DNA of 64,000 bases from Sipunculus nudus (lineage: Eukaryota; Annelida; Sipuncula; Golfingiida; Sipunculidae). This document shows, one piece after another, positions 23,185-33,700 of this stretch. A program made the position numbers and the translations under genes. The stretch is taken from positions 45,532,401 through 45,596,400 of the forward strand of contig CM049317.1 in the NCBI GenBank assembly GCA_026874595.1. Reading direction: 5' to 3'. The notes below the pieces were generated by a model, which saw nothing but the letters and a program-made list of their open reading frames with translations, searched no databases and was not told the DNA's origin. The first letter of the stretch is position 1. Each line of letters begins with the position of its first letter.

Positions 23185-23752
23185 TCATAAAAATCTCGAT
23201 AAGCAATCAGCAAGTGCATTGTCTGTCCCTTTGATGTGTATGATAGCAAAATTGTTATCCTGTAAGAACAAACTCCATCTCAACAATCTTTGAGTTTTAC
23301 TTTTCAACTTGTTCATGAACTTCAGGGGATATTGATCACTGAAGACAATGATAGGCCTGACTGATGAAGTAACATAAACATCAAAATGTTGCAACGGCAG
23401 AATCAAAGCCAAACATTCTTTTTCAGAAGTGGAGTAGTTTTTTCTGGTATGCATTAAACTTTCTTGAGAAATAAATTGGATGATCTATGCAATCATTGCC
23501 TTCCTGTAACAACACAGCACCAGCAGCAGTATCAGTAGCATCTACAGCTAACTTAAAAGGTACAGAAAAGTCTGGAGCTGCTAAAATTGGTGAACTTTGC
23601 AGAATTGCTTTCAAATTCTGAAATGCATTTTCACACTGAACATTCCATACAAACTTTTGTTTCTTCTTTAACAAATTAGTCAAAGGTTCAGCTACAGCAG
23701 ACAAATTTGGACAAAACTTCCTGTAGTATCCAACCATACCAAGAAAACGCAT
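23185..23752 (-). pseudogene. RT connection and RNase H domain, frameshifted
   Basis: The first part (23,423-23,752) opens with RFLGMVGYYRKF, typical of the end of gypsy RT. It then has the RNase H start LAVDATDTAAGAVLLQ, with the first catalytic Asp. A frame change near 23,430-23,455 leads to the second part (23,185-23,454), with TSEKECLAL (catalytic Glu), VFSDQYPLKFM (Asp) and GTDNALADCLSR (last Asp and the closing motif). The domain normally removes the RNA strand during reverse transcription. It ends about 120 bp before the polypurine tract with no integrase after it, which is key to the unusual gene order. Confidence 0.85.
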
Positions 23753-23773
23753 AATTTGCTTTTTGTTTTCTGG

Positions 23774-24505
23774 TCAAGGAAATGCAGAAATAGCACTTAT
23801 CTTAGCATCAACAGGTTTTTCCAGACCCTGCCCTACAATATGACCCAAAAAAGATACTTGTGCATGACAAAACTCAGATTTTACTAAGTTGATGGCCAGA
23901 CGTGCTTCACGGAGTCTTTCGAAGAGGTCGCGAAGAATTTGCAGATGTTTCTCCCAGGTGTCGCTGTACACGATAAGGCCATCAATATATGTGTCACAGC
24001 CCTATATGTCCTTGACAACCATATGGATGAGGCGCTGGAACGTGGCTGGCGAGTTCTTCATGCCAAACGGCATAACTTTCTACTGGTACAGTCCTTGCGG
24101 CGTCACAAATGCGGACACTTCTTTCGTTCGATCTGACAGCGGAACTTGCCAGAATCCTTTTAGCAAGTCAAATTTGGAGACATATCTGGAGCTACCGACT
24201 TTATCAATACAATCATCCATCCTCGGAATCGGGAACGTGTCAGTCCTGGTGACAGAGTTCAGTTTTCGATAATATCTGCATATACGGTAACTTCCATCAG
24301 GTTTTGGCACAAGAATACATGGGGAACTCCAGTTATTGTTACTAGAGTCAATAAAATCACTGTCCAGCAAATATTGAATCTCATCCTGTAGATACTTTTG
24401 CTTTTCTGGATTCAGTCTATATGGATGTTGCTTGACCGCGTTTGCCTCGCCAACATCGACGTCATGGCAAAACATGTTAGTTCGCGTCGTAATGTCACTA
24501 AACAA
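23774..24505 (-). pseudogene. Gypsy-type reverse transcriptase, catalytically broken
   Basis: The first part (24,080-24,505) carries PCILVPKPDGSYRICRYYRK, IPRMDDCIDKV and FDLLKGFWQVPL, the N-terminal palm and fingers. Stops interrupt it at 24,080-24,082 and 24,002-24,004. Between them MPFGMKNSPATFQRL is still readable. The catalytic site at 23,978-23,989 reads YIDG, so the second catalytic Asp is lost. The following part (23,774-23,971) has the FLGHIV motif and then a stop. RT would copy element RNA in cytoplasmic particles; this copy cannot. Confidence 0.88.
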
Positions 24506-24555
24506 ATGTTCATAATTCCGCAGTAGGTTCTTCAGGTCTTATTGTTCTTGTGCGG

Positions 24556-25781
24556 TTAGGTGTGACAGTTTGGCATCCAGGTTTTGTCTGAGGTTTTAAA
24601 TGGTACTGTACCACACTGAATCTCTACAAAACACTTACAATCAGTATCTACTTTAACTGGGTCAGGGTCAGTTTTTACACAATTAACAGCAGTAACATTT
24701 TGTAAAACATCTGATGTGCTATTTCTGTCATAATATGGTTTCAACATGTTAACATGGCACATTTGTTTCTTCTTACGTCTATCTGATGTCAACAGTATGT
24801 AATTTAAATCACTGACTTTCTTGTCAACAATGTAAGGACCAAAAGTTTGAGCTTCCAGAGGTCTGCCAGGGATGGGAAGTAAGGCAAGGACCTTTGCACC
24901 AGGCTCAAACGTCCTACCTACAGTGTGCTTGTCATACTTTGTTTTCATTTTACTTTGTGCAGATTTTAGATTTGACTTTGCAATCTCACAAGCATTGTGT
25001 AGTTTAGTGCGAAAGTCTGCCACATACTGCAGTAAACTAAGAGAATCAGAATTTCACACAAGAGTTTTCCTTTTAGCAGTTTCAATGGACCTCAAACGGA
25101 GTGTCCGAAAACTAGTTCAAAGGGACTGAAATCCAAGGACTCTTGAAAGGATTCTATGACGGCAAACAGCAATAGGTGGATTCCTTCATCCCAGTCTTTC
25201 TGTGAGTCATAGCAATAAGCCTGATCATGTTTTTTTAATGTCTGGTGAAAACGCTCGAGGGCGCCCTGACTTTCAGGATGGTATGGCGAAGAGCTGTACT
25301 GTTTTATACCTAGCTCAAGCATAACTTTTTAGAATAAGCCAGACTTAAAATTAGATCCTTGATCAGACAGGACGGATTTTGGTAATCCAAAAGTTGTAAA
25401 AAACTTGGTCAGAGCTTTGACAACACTTTTGGCATTAATTTTGCGCAATGGTATTGACTCAGGGAACTTGGTAGATGCGCACATAATTGTCAGCAAGTAT
25501 TCATGTCCAGATTTTGTTTTGGGTAGTGGTCCAACACAATCAACAATAATCCTACTGAATGGTTCCTCGAAAGCAGGAATAGGTCTAAGTGGGGCCTTAG
25601 GTGGATTTTGATTGGGCTTGCCTACCATCTGGCATGTAGGGCATGACCTACAATATTGTAGAACATCTTTCCTGAGGTTAGGCCAATAGAAGTGTGTACT
25701 AACTTTCTGATAAGTTTTATTTATACCTAAATGGCCATTGCGAAAGCTTTGGGCATTACTATTTGATGTTTGATGGCCCAT
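24556..25781 (-). pseudogene. Integrase with DDE core and GPY/F module, upstream of RT
   Basis: Segment 25,329-25,781 has GHLGINKTYQKVSTHFYWP and CRSCPTC (zinc-binding part; the first His is unclear). Catalytic Asp lies in IIVDCVGPLP (residue 81) and in LSDQGSNF (residue 140). A stop at 25,329-25,331 follows, then segment 25,092-25,322 with HPESQGALERFHQ supplies the Glu, giving a D-X35-E spacing if the stop codon is counted. That segment ends at a TGA just after FGHSV. A frameshift leads to 24,556-25,023, the C-terminal module with FGPYIV and CHVNMLKPYY. Integrase inserts the cDNA; the GPY/F module is specific to Ty3/gypsy and retroviral integrases. Two stops and one frameshift inactivate it. 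Confidence 0.88.
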
Positions 25782-26188
25782 TCATCGTCAGCGCATACAT
25801 CAGGTGGTCGCCATTTACGTATAAGCACTACATTTTTGAAATAGAAACAAACTTGGTTCTGTGACAGTTCATCTTTAGAAACTGCCCTGGGAAACAAACA
25901 TGAAATATCTGGTTTCTTATGCTCTTCCGCGATAAGTTCTGACCTTGAGAATGCTGCATCCTGTACGGGCGAGTCATTAGACAAGTCACTAGTGACTCCC
26001 AGAGTGTTATTATCTGGACCATTATCCTCATGTGTTTTTTTCTTAGCCATAGATCTAGTTACAGCACATGAAGGATACAAACCAGGAATTTCCTGACTTT
26101 CAAGATCATTGTTAAAGGATACTTCTAGTGACGGCTTTTCTGTCACTATTGGTACAGGCTGTACTTTAATTGTCACCTGCAACATCAT
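25727..26188 (-). pseudogene. Pol linker between protease and integrase
   Basis: A 153-codon frame runs from the end of the protease region into the integrase N-terminus. It contains CAVTRSMAKKK, a long Ser/Asp-rich spacer, LFPRAVSKDELSQNQ and LIRKWRPPDV. The last part resembles the segment preceding the integrase zinc finger in gypsy-type polyproteins. It overlaps the following integrase frame at its end, implying one further frame change. Confidence 0.6.
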
Positions 26189-26430
26189 TGCCTAGTAGCA
26201 ACTGAATTCCCTTAAAGGGTAAAGTAGTTCTTATGTCCACAGTAATATTCCCAGAAATCAAATCTGACTTTAAGTGGATACTGTGAAGCGGAACTGAAGG
26301 GTGCATGTGCACCAGTAAAGGACCTATTAGAAAATGTGTTTGCTAACATGAGAGTCTGGCCTGAACAAGTGCCCCTCTAATAGAGGTAGAATCTGAAAAT
26401 CACTTGAAAGTGATACAAAACCATCATGTA
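26166..26430 (-). pseudogene. Retropepsin remnant
   Basis: The C-terminal motif GIQLLLGNDVAG lies at 26,175-26,210, preceded by VPLHSIHLKSDLISGNI and FKG. Such LLGND-type ends are typical of retropepsins in this group. The frame stops at 26,166-26,168, just after the motif. I could not find the catalytic D-T/S-G triad upstream, where stops, frame changes and a short duplication occur. The domain is therefore inferred from its C-terminal half and its position between gag and integrase. Confidence 0.6.
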
Positions 26431-26562
26431 TGCATGTATGAATGGCTCAAATAACTCCATTTCAGAGTCAAGAGAGGAATCTACTACCTCAACATCATCA
26501 AACAAAGAACTGACATTGACAGTGTCAGTCATAAACACTGTTTAAGAATCATCTTAAAGAAT

Positions 26563-28127
26563 CTACATCCTTACCAAACTCCTCATGGGAGTCAACAGAG
26601 GAATTTTCCTGACCTCATTTGAAATACTCTCGTAAGAGTCATAAAAGGACTTAGCCTCCTTTAAAGGATACTCCTTGCAGAAGTCTTGAAAGGACCTAGC
26701 CTTGTTTAATTCCTCACAGGAATCAACTGAGGGTTTTAGCCCGTAATACGGATTCTTCTTTGGATTTAGAAGGCACGTGGGCCTCCGTAGCACCAAACTC
26801 TTTATTTGAGTAAACAAAGGAGTTGTACCCCTTATTTTCATGAAAAGAGCCTGGCTCTTGTATTATGCTATGCATACATTTTGAAAGAAACCCAGAAGGT
26901 TTGCTATTTGGTTTATTCGCAAGTTTCCAGCAGTCAGATATTAGGTGACCTTCCTTCTTGCAGTAATGACAGATTTTCTTTGAAAATGACTGGTTTTTGT
27001 TGGACTTGGACGCAGTGGACGCGGACTGAGGTGTAGCAATGAACTTTGCTGAACTACCAGGACTGCTAGTACTGGATGACTGCGCTTTAAACTTCTTTTG
27101 ACCATACTGAATTACATTCTTGTTTGTGAATGACTGGCTTGATTTGCTAGTATAGGACATTTTGTGTGTTAATGAATAATCATCAACTTATTGAGCAGCA
27201 ATGTTAAGTGTTTCAGGACTTTTCTCATCGAGAAAAGTTTTAACATCTGCGTTTATGCAGCGCTTAAATTCTTCAAGCAAAATCAAATGGCGAAAATTGT
27301 CATAATCTTTCATCACATTTTAGAACTACACCAGCGATTAAACAACTGCTCTTTTGTCCTAGCAAATTCGACGTAGGTCTGTTCTTTGCGCTTTTCCCAA
27401 TTTCTGAATTTCTGGCGGAAAGCCTCTGGAACTAACTCATAACCGTTCAGGATTAACCGTTTTACCAGGTCATATTCAGAAGCAGCTTCTACTGAAAGCT
27501 CTGTATAAATTTCTCTAGACTTGCCAGTCAATACACTTTGTAACAGCATAGTCAAATTTTCCTTAGGGCATTTTAAATTTTCAACTACCTTCTCAGAGTG
27601 TAAGAAATATTGATCAACCTCTTTTTCTTGAAAAGTTGGGGCAAGTCTAATGTGTTTAGTAACATCAAAACTGTGAGTTGGGGGCAGCACTTAGACTAAG
27701 TTCTACTTTAAGTCTTTCTAACTCCAGTTGTTTAAACTCAATTTCTTTTTCTTTTTCTAGTCTGTCTCTTTCTATTTCTTTTTCTAGTCTTTCCCTTTCT
27801 AACCTTTCATGTTCTTCCCTCTCTTCTCTCTGTTTTTCTTTTTCTAATTCTAACTGTTTTAATGCTAGCTCATGTTGCATTTTAACTTCTTTAACTCCAA
27901 TTCCATACAAGGCTATCATTTTTTGATGTTTCAACTTCAGCCTCGTCAATTAAACCTTTGCTAACTGGACCTTGCATGATTTTAGCAAATGATATCAGGC
28001 TTTCTCAAAGCTTTTTCACACTTAGCCCCAAGTGTTGTTCCAAACGCAACAAGTGTTCTTTTGACAACTGTTCAAGTTGATCAGGGTTGGGATCGTCAAC
28101 AAATGTCTCAGGTTTGAAATCTGCCAT
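26563..28127 (-). pseudogene. Gag with coiled coil, SCAN-like capsid part and CCHC knuckle
   Basis: The start ATG at 28,127 opens MADFKPETFVDDPNPDQLEQ and stops after 40 codons (28,005-28,007). Downstream frames carry a charged coiled coil rich in Glu/Arg/Lys (27,665-27,949) and then a capsid-type part (27,313-27,690) with YELVPEAFRQKFRNWEK and TYVEFARTKEQLFNRWC. This resembles the SCAN fold, which is thought to derive from Gmr1-like Gag. Next comes a basic, Ser-rich nucleocapsid with the knuckle CHYCKKEGHLISDC (C-X2-C-X4-H-X4-C) at 26,723-27,160. A last frame (26,563-26,841) is acidic and repetitive, with DSCEEL/YDSYESIS motifs. Gag would assemble the particle. Several frame changes and at least one stop inactivate it. 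Confidence 0.8.
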
Positions 28128-28837
28128 GTGAAGATGTCAAAACAATAACAAAAAACCACTGAGATAAATCTTATATTCATGCTTTCATCACAGCTCTTGT
28201 AACTTTGACTGGCTTACAGCAACTCTCATGTTTGTTTCAGAGTAAATAAGACATTGAGTGTTCTAGTGCTTTGCTTTGCAATCCCTCCTGAAATCTTGGA
28301 AAATAAGAACTTGATATTAATTGTCAAGTGCCTTTGCGAAATATCTAAACAACAAGGAACTAGGTCACCACGACCTAATTCTTGCTAGCCACTGGAAAGA
28401 AATCGCGTTCCTCCTTTCAAGTCCCTATTGGAAGTCTCCATAAATCTATGTTATGACCAATAGTACTGAATTTACCCAATTAATATGTATACTTCCGCCG
28501 GTGAGCCACCTATACATGTATAGTGGTAATAAAATGAAATCTTTTGTTGAATTTATAGGCTGAAATACGATACGTACAGTTAAAATAGGACCTGACTCCC
28601 GCTTGGATCTAGTTTCGTAACCATTACAACAATCGACATACATTTACCAATTAATACTCCCATGACCTAGTTTCACAAGTATAACAAAGTTACATTTAGT
28701 CTGTGTGATAAAGAATGGAAATGTTAAACATCCGGCCCTGAATCTTTAAGAGACCTTGAACATGACACCGTTTTCAGGGCTATTTATTTATTCTTCACTT
28801 TTGGTAAGATCTGTTTTCACATGTTTAATTAGGTCAC
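28128..28837. other. Upstream flank of the LTR element, no 5' LTR found
   Basis: This is where a 5' LTR and primer-binding site should lie. I see no segment matching the 3' LTR (no TATATAAAGG, and no TGTTACAGGTGC) and no clear tRNA-complementary site. The LTR has probably been lost by truncation or deletion. Confidence 0.45.
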
Positions 28838-29032
28838 ACAAAATAATAAGTTGTGCGCATAAAAAGATAAGTCGTGCGCACGAAATAAAAAGTTGTGAGC
28901 ACAAAATAATAAGTCGTGCGCACGGGATAAATATTTTTTTACTCATGTCCCAAACGTGGCTCCGTATCCGTAAGATGTCGAGATGTTATCTCGAGATAAA
29001 TATTTTTTCTATGTCATAAAACAGCCACCGTA
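28838..29032 (-). repeat. GTGCGCAC palindrome repeat element, right copy (inverted)
   Basis: Units such as AAAATAATAAGTCGTGCGCA are followed by ATTTTTTTACTCATGTCCC, then ATCTCGAGATAAATATT, and end ACAGCCACCG at 29,030. Read on the minus strand this is the same order as 20,991-21,233. The right copy has about four 21-bp units and the left about seven. Confidence 0.7.
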
Positions 29033-29294
29033 TTTTTCAACCAGTGACTTTTCACTTTCTACAAATATACTACATAGCGCCGACTGTCAACATTATGTTT
29101 ACTAACAGCTTGTAGAGAAACAAGCTGATACATCCGTCACAGAGGTGTTATAAAAACTGTTTTGATCAGATACACCTACAGTTTATTTATATGTACGCAG
29201 AGTCAGCCAGAAATCACTTAACTTTTTTTAGAATATGTAGGCGAGTAGCTGACTTAAAAAAAATGTTCTTCTTGTATTCTTCAGAGAGCACAGA

Positions 29295-30335
29295 ATGAAC
29301 TCAACCTCGCATCAAAGTGGGGATGGAACAAACCAGACCACAGGCGTGGATAGGTATTTTAAAAACTACACCGTACCGCCAGATGTCGCTGCAGTCGGTG
29401 CTGTGGCAGGATCTGTGGTTATCGCAATGGGAATTTGTGGAAATATTTTGCTTTTACTTGGGCTGTATATTAATAAAAAGCTGCAACAGAAGATGAACAT
29501 ACACATTGGGAGTCTAGCAGTGACCGACCTGATTACATTGCTTTTTCCATACACATTATTTGTGCATACTTATATTCGGAGGAAATGGATATTTGATGGA
29601 GACATGTGCTTGATCACATCCTGGTTTATGAAACACGCACTGACTCTTTCTGCTGTGAAAATCGTTATGATAACGTTTTACAGGTATATATACATAGTCC
29701 ATCACGGGCGATGTGCTTGCATACTAACTGTTAAATCAATGGTGGCGTCCGTAGCATCCATGCACATAATAGTATTTCTTCTAACCTTCTCGTCCAAGTA
29801 TAAATATTTCTATTTAGGTCAAGGAATGAACGTGTATTTCCATGCAAAAGCTATGTTTTGTCAAAATATAGAGCGAAAAAGCGCCACTCTTCCTAGTTTG
29901 ATAGTATTCGGTGTCTCAGCTATCGTGATAATATTCCTTTACATACAGATCTTGAAAGCTGTAAAAAAGAGTGGACGCCAGATGGCGCAACAAGCATCGG
30001 TGACACGTGGTGAACGCGCACGCGCATTACGACATCAGAAGAGACAAGCAAAACTAGTGAAAACGATGGTAGTTATATTTACTACGTTCACGTTAACGTG
30101 GTTGCCGTGGTCCATAGTTTTTAATGTAGGACTGAAATATACTGATATGTCTGACTGGGTTTACGTTTTCGCTAACATTTTATTTTGGTCCTCTTCAAGT
30201 GTAAACTGGATCATCTACGGATTGATGAACAAGGAGTTTAGGACAGGATACAGGAAGTCGTTTTCTTATTGTTTCCGGTGGTACGAAGACCATAAACTTA
30301 AGAAAAGTCTTCAATATCAAGAATCATGTGTATAA
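29295..30335 (+). CDS. Rhodopsin-like (class A) G-protein-coupled receptor
   Basis: A single uninterrupted 346-residue frame, the expected length for a small class A receptor, presumably at the plasma membrane. The N-terminus has three N-glycosylation sequons (N2, N13, N24). TM1 is at about 31-57 with GN at 49-50; TM2 at 70-92 with LAVTD (74-78). TM3 begins at Cys105 and ends in YRY (129-131) where DRY is usual. TM4 is at about 144-164; loop-2 Cys189 pairs with Cys105; TM5 is at 199-221, TM6 at 256-280 with TWLP (268-271), and TM7 at 288-311 with NWIIY (304-308) for NPxxY. Loop 3 is basic (about 222-255). NWIIYG and RYIYIVH loosely recall melatonin-receptor and moody-like receptors; the ligand is unknown. 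The start follows TTCTTCAG, a possible acceptor of a 5' UTR intron. Its broken paralogue is at 11,074-12,063. Confidence 0.93.
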   Translation: MNSTSHQSGDGTNQTTGVDRYFKNYTVPPDVAAVGAVAGSVVIAMGICGNILLLLGLYINKKLQQKMNIHIGSLAVTDLITLLFPYTLFVHTYIRRKWIFDGDMCLITSWFMKHALTLSAVKIVMITFYRYIYIVHHGRCACILTVKSMVASVASMHIIVFLLTFSSKYKYFYLGQGMNVYFHAKAMFCQNIERKSATLPSLIVFGVSAIVIIFLYIQILKAVKKSGRQMAQQASVTRGERARALRHQKRQAKLVKTMVVIFTTFTLTWLPWSIVFNVGLKYTDMSDWVYVFANILFWSSSSVNWIIYGLMNKEFRTGYRKSFSYCFRWYEDHKLKKSLQYQESCV

Positions 30336-30740
30336 CAGATGAATGAGACTTAGCCTTATAATCCAACAACCAGATGTGCTAATTAGAACACAATGTGGGG
30401 ACCTTCGTCGTGACTGTGAACGTGTAAACAACAAGATGTAGCTTATATCCCTTTGAATTATCTGACTTTCGTTTGGCTTACCTGTATTATGTTGATTAAC
30501 ATTCACAATTTATGATATAAATCTCTCAGAACCACCCATTTGGGATTGAATGAGTTGGTCGTTGAACATGTAGTCCTATCTCTATGCGTAACTTGCTGGG
30601 CCAGGAAAGTACTGAAATTATTCTCTTGGTTTGAATACATTTTGTTAAAACTTCACTGTGATATCTTCAAAATATTATAAATAATATATTTTATGAAGCA
30701 GATTGTCTATTTTTAAAAGGGACATTGTCTATCTTTCGGA
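30336..30740. other. 3' flank between GPCR and the satellite array
   Basis: About 400 bp, probably with the 3' untranslated region. I find no clear AATAAA signal. Just before the array, GACATTGTCTAT and GATTGTCTATTTTT form a small local duplication. Confidence 0.45.
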
Positions 30741-33700
30741 AAAAGGTGGGTGTATCATAAAGGTCAGACGATAAAGACCTTGACAAAGGTGGGTGTATCA
30801 TAAAGGCTAGACGATATAGACTTTGACAGAGGTGGGTTTATCATAAAGGCTAGACGATATAGACCTTGACAGAGGTGGGTGTATCATAAGGGTTAGGCGA
30901 TATAGACCTTGACAGAGGTGGGTGTATCATAAAGGTTAGACGATATAGACCTTGACAGAGGTGGGTGTATCATAAAGGCCAGACAATATGGACCTTGACA
31001 GAGGTGGGTGTATCATAAAGGCTAGACGATATGGACCTTGACAGAGGTGGGTGTATCATCAAGGCTAGACGATCTAGACCTTGACAGAGGTGGGTGTATC
31101 ATAAGGGTTAGACGATATGGTCCTAGACAGAGGCGGGTGTATCATAAAGGTTAGACGATATAGACCTAGACAGAGGTGGGTTTATCATAAAGGCTAAACG
31201 ATATAGACCTTGACAGAGGGGGGTGTATCATAAGGGTTAGACGATATAGACCTTGGCAGAGGTGGGTGTATCATAAAGGTTAGACGATATAGACCTAGAC
31301 AGAGGCGGGTGTATCATAAAGGTTAGACGATATAGACCTAGACAGAGGTGGGTTTATCATAAAGGCTAAACGATATAGACCTTGACAGAGGTGGGTGTAT
31401 CATAAGGGTTAGACGATATAGACCTTGACAGAGGTTGGTGTATCATAAAGGCTAGACGATATGGACCTTGACAGAGGTGGGTGTATCATCAAGGCTAGAC
31501 GATCTAGACCTTGACAGAGGTGGGTGTATCATAAGGGTTAAACGATATAGACCTTGACAAAGGTGGGTGTATCATAAAGGTTAGGCGATATAAACCTTGA
31601 CAGAGGTGGGTGTATCATAAAGGTTAGACGATATAGACCTAGACAGAGGTGGGTTTATCATAAAGGCTAGACGATATAGACCTTGACAGAGGTGGGTGTA
31701 TCATAAAGGTTAGACGATATAGACCTAGACAGAGGCGGGTGTATCATAAAGGTTAGACGATATAGGCCTAGACAGAGGTGGGTTTATCATAAAGGCTAGA
31801 CGATATAGACCTTGACAGAGGTGGGTGTATCATAAGGGTTAGGCGATATAGACCTTGACAGAGGTGGGTGTATCATAAAGGTTAGACGATATAGACCTTG
31901 ACAGAGGTGGGTTTATCATAAAGGCTAGACGATATGGACCTTGACAGAGGTGGGTGTATCATCAAGGCTAGACGATCTAGACCTTGACAGAGGTTGGTGT
32001 ATCATAAGGGTTAGACGATATAGACCTTGACAAAGGTGGGTGTATCATAAAGGTTAGGCGATATAGACCTTGACAGAGGTGGGTGTATCATAAAGGTTAG
32101 ACGATATAGACCTAGACAGAGGCGGGTGTATCATAAAGGTTAGACGATATAGACCTAGACAGAGGTGGGTTTATCATAAAGGCTAGACGATATAGACCTT
32201 GACAGAGGTGGGTGTATCATAAAGGTTAGACGATATAGACCATGACAGAGGTGGGTTTATCATAAAGGCTAGGCCATATAGACCTTGACAGAGGTGGGTG
32301 TATCATAGGGGTTAGACGATATAGACCTTGACAAAGGTGGGTGTATCATAAAGGCTAGGCGATAAATACCTTGACAAAGGTGGGTGTATCATAAAGGCTA
32401 GAGGATATAGACCTTGACAAAGGTGGGTGTATCATAAAGGCTAGACGATATAGACCTTGACAGAGGTGGGTGTATCATAAAGGCTAGATGATATAGACCT
32501 TGACAGAGGTGGGTGTATCATAAAGGTTAGGCGATATAGACCTTGACAAAGGTGGGTGTTTCATAAAGGCTAGAGGATATAGACCTTGACAAAGGTGGGT
32601 GTATCATAAAGGCTAGAAGATATAGACCTTGACAGAGGTGGGTGTATCATAAAGGCTAGACGATAAAGACCTTGACAGAGGTGGGTGTATCATACGGTTA
32701 GACGATATAGACCTTGACAAAGGTGGGTTTATCATAAAGGTTAGACGATATAGACCTTGACAAAGGTGGGTGGATCATAAAGGCCAGACGATATAGACCT
32801 TGACAGAGGTGGATGAATCATGAAGGTTAAACGATATAGACCTTGACAGAGGTGGGTTTATCATAAAGGCTAGACGATATAGACCTTGACAGAGGTGGGT
32901 GTATCATAAAGGTTAGACGATATAGACCTTGACAGAGGTGGGTTTATCATAAAGGTTAGACGATATAGACCTAGACAGAGGTGGATGTATCATAAAGGTT
33001 AGACGATATAGACCTTGACAGAGGTGGGTTTATCATAAAGGCTAGACGATATAGACCTTGACAGAGGTGGGTGTATCATAAAGGTTAGACGATATAGACC
33101 TTGACAGAGGTGGGTGTATCATAAAGGCTAGACAATATGGACCTTGACAGAGGTGGGTGTATCATAAAGGCTAGACGATATGGACCTTGACAGAGGTGGG
33201 TGTATCATCAAGGCTAGACGATCTAGACCTTGACAGAGGTGGGTGTATCATAAGGGTTAGACGATATGGTCCTAGACAGAGGCGGGTGTATCATAAAGGT
33301 TAGACGATATAGACCTAGACAGAGGTGGGTTTATCATAAAGGCTAAACGATATAGACCTTGACAGAGGGGGGTGTATCATAAGGGTTAGACGATATAGAC
33401 CTTGACAGAGGTGGGTGTATCATAAAGGTTAGACGATATAGACCTAGACAGAGGCGGGTGTATCATAAAGGTTAGACGATATAGACCTAGACAGAGGTGG
33501 GTTTATCATAAAGGCTAAACGATATAGACCTTGACAGAGGTGGGTGTATCATAAGGGTTAGACGATATAGACCTTGACAGAGGTTGGTGTATCATAAAGG
33601 CTAGACGATATGGACCTTGACAGAGGTGGGTGTATCATCAAGGCTAGACGATCTAGACCTTGACAGAGGTGGGTGTATCATAAGGGTTAAACGATATAGA

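Larger units (their letters stand above)
22435..28127 (-). mobile_element. Decayed Ty3/gypsy-type LTR element, Gmr1-like order
   Basis: In transcriptional order on the minus strand I read gag with a CCHC knuckle, a retropepsin C-terminal motif, integrase (DDE core then GPY/F module), reverse transcriptase, RNase H, a polypurine tract and a 3' LTR. In most Ty3/gypsy elements integrase follows RNase H. Integrase upstream of RT, with gypsy-type domains, is the arrangement described for Gmr1-like elements. The IN C-terminus and RT are only about 50 bp apart with no junction sequence, so a nested insertion is unlikely. All genes carry stops or frameshifts, and I found no 5' LTR, so this copy is inactive and probably truncated. 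The left limit (22,435) is a best guess from a TGTAAC terminus. Confidence 0.85.

Noticed and set aside
22435-28127. Two nested retroelements rather than one with an unusual order
   Set aside because: IN C-terminus and RT are about 50 bp apart with no LTR, tail or target duplication between them, and the Gag type fits the Gmr1-like order. Phylogeny would settle it.
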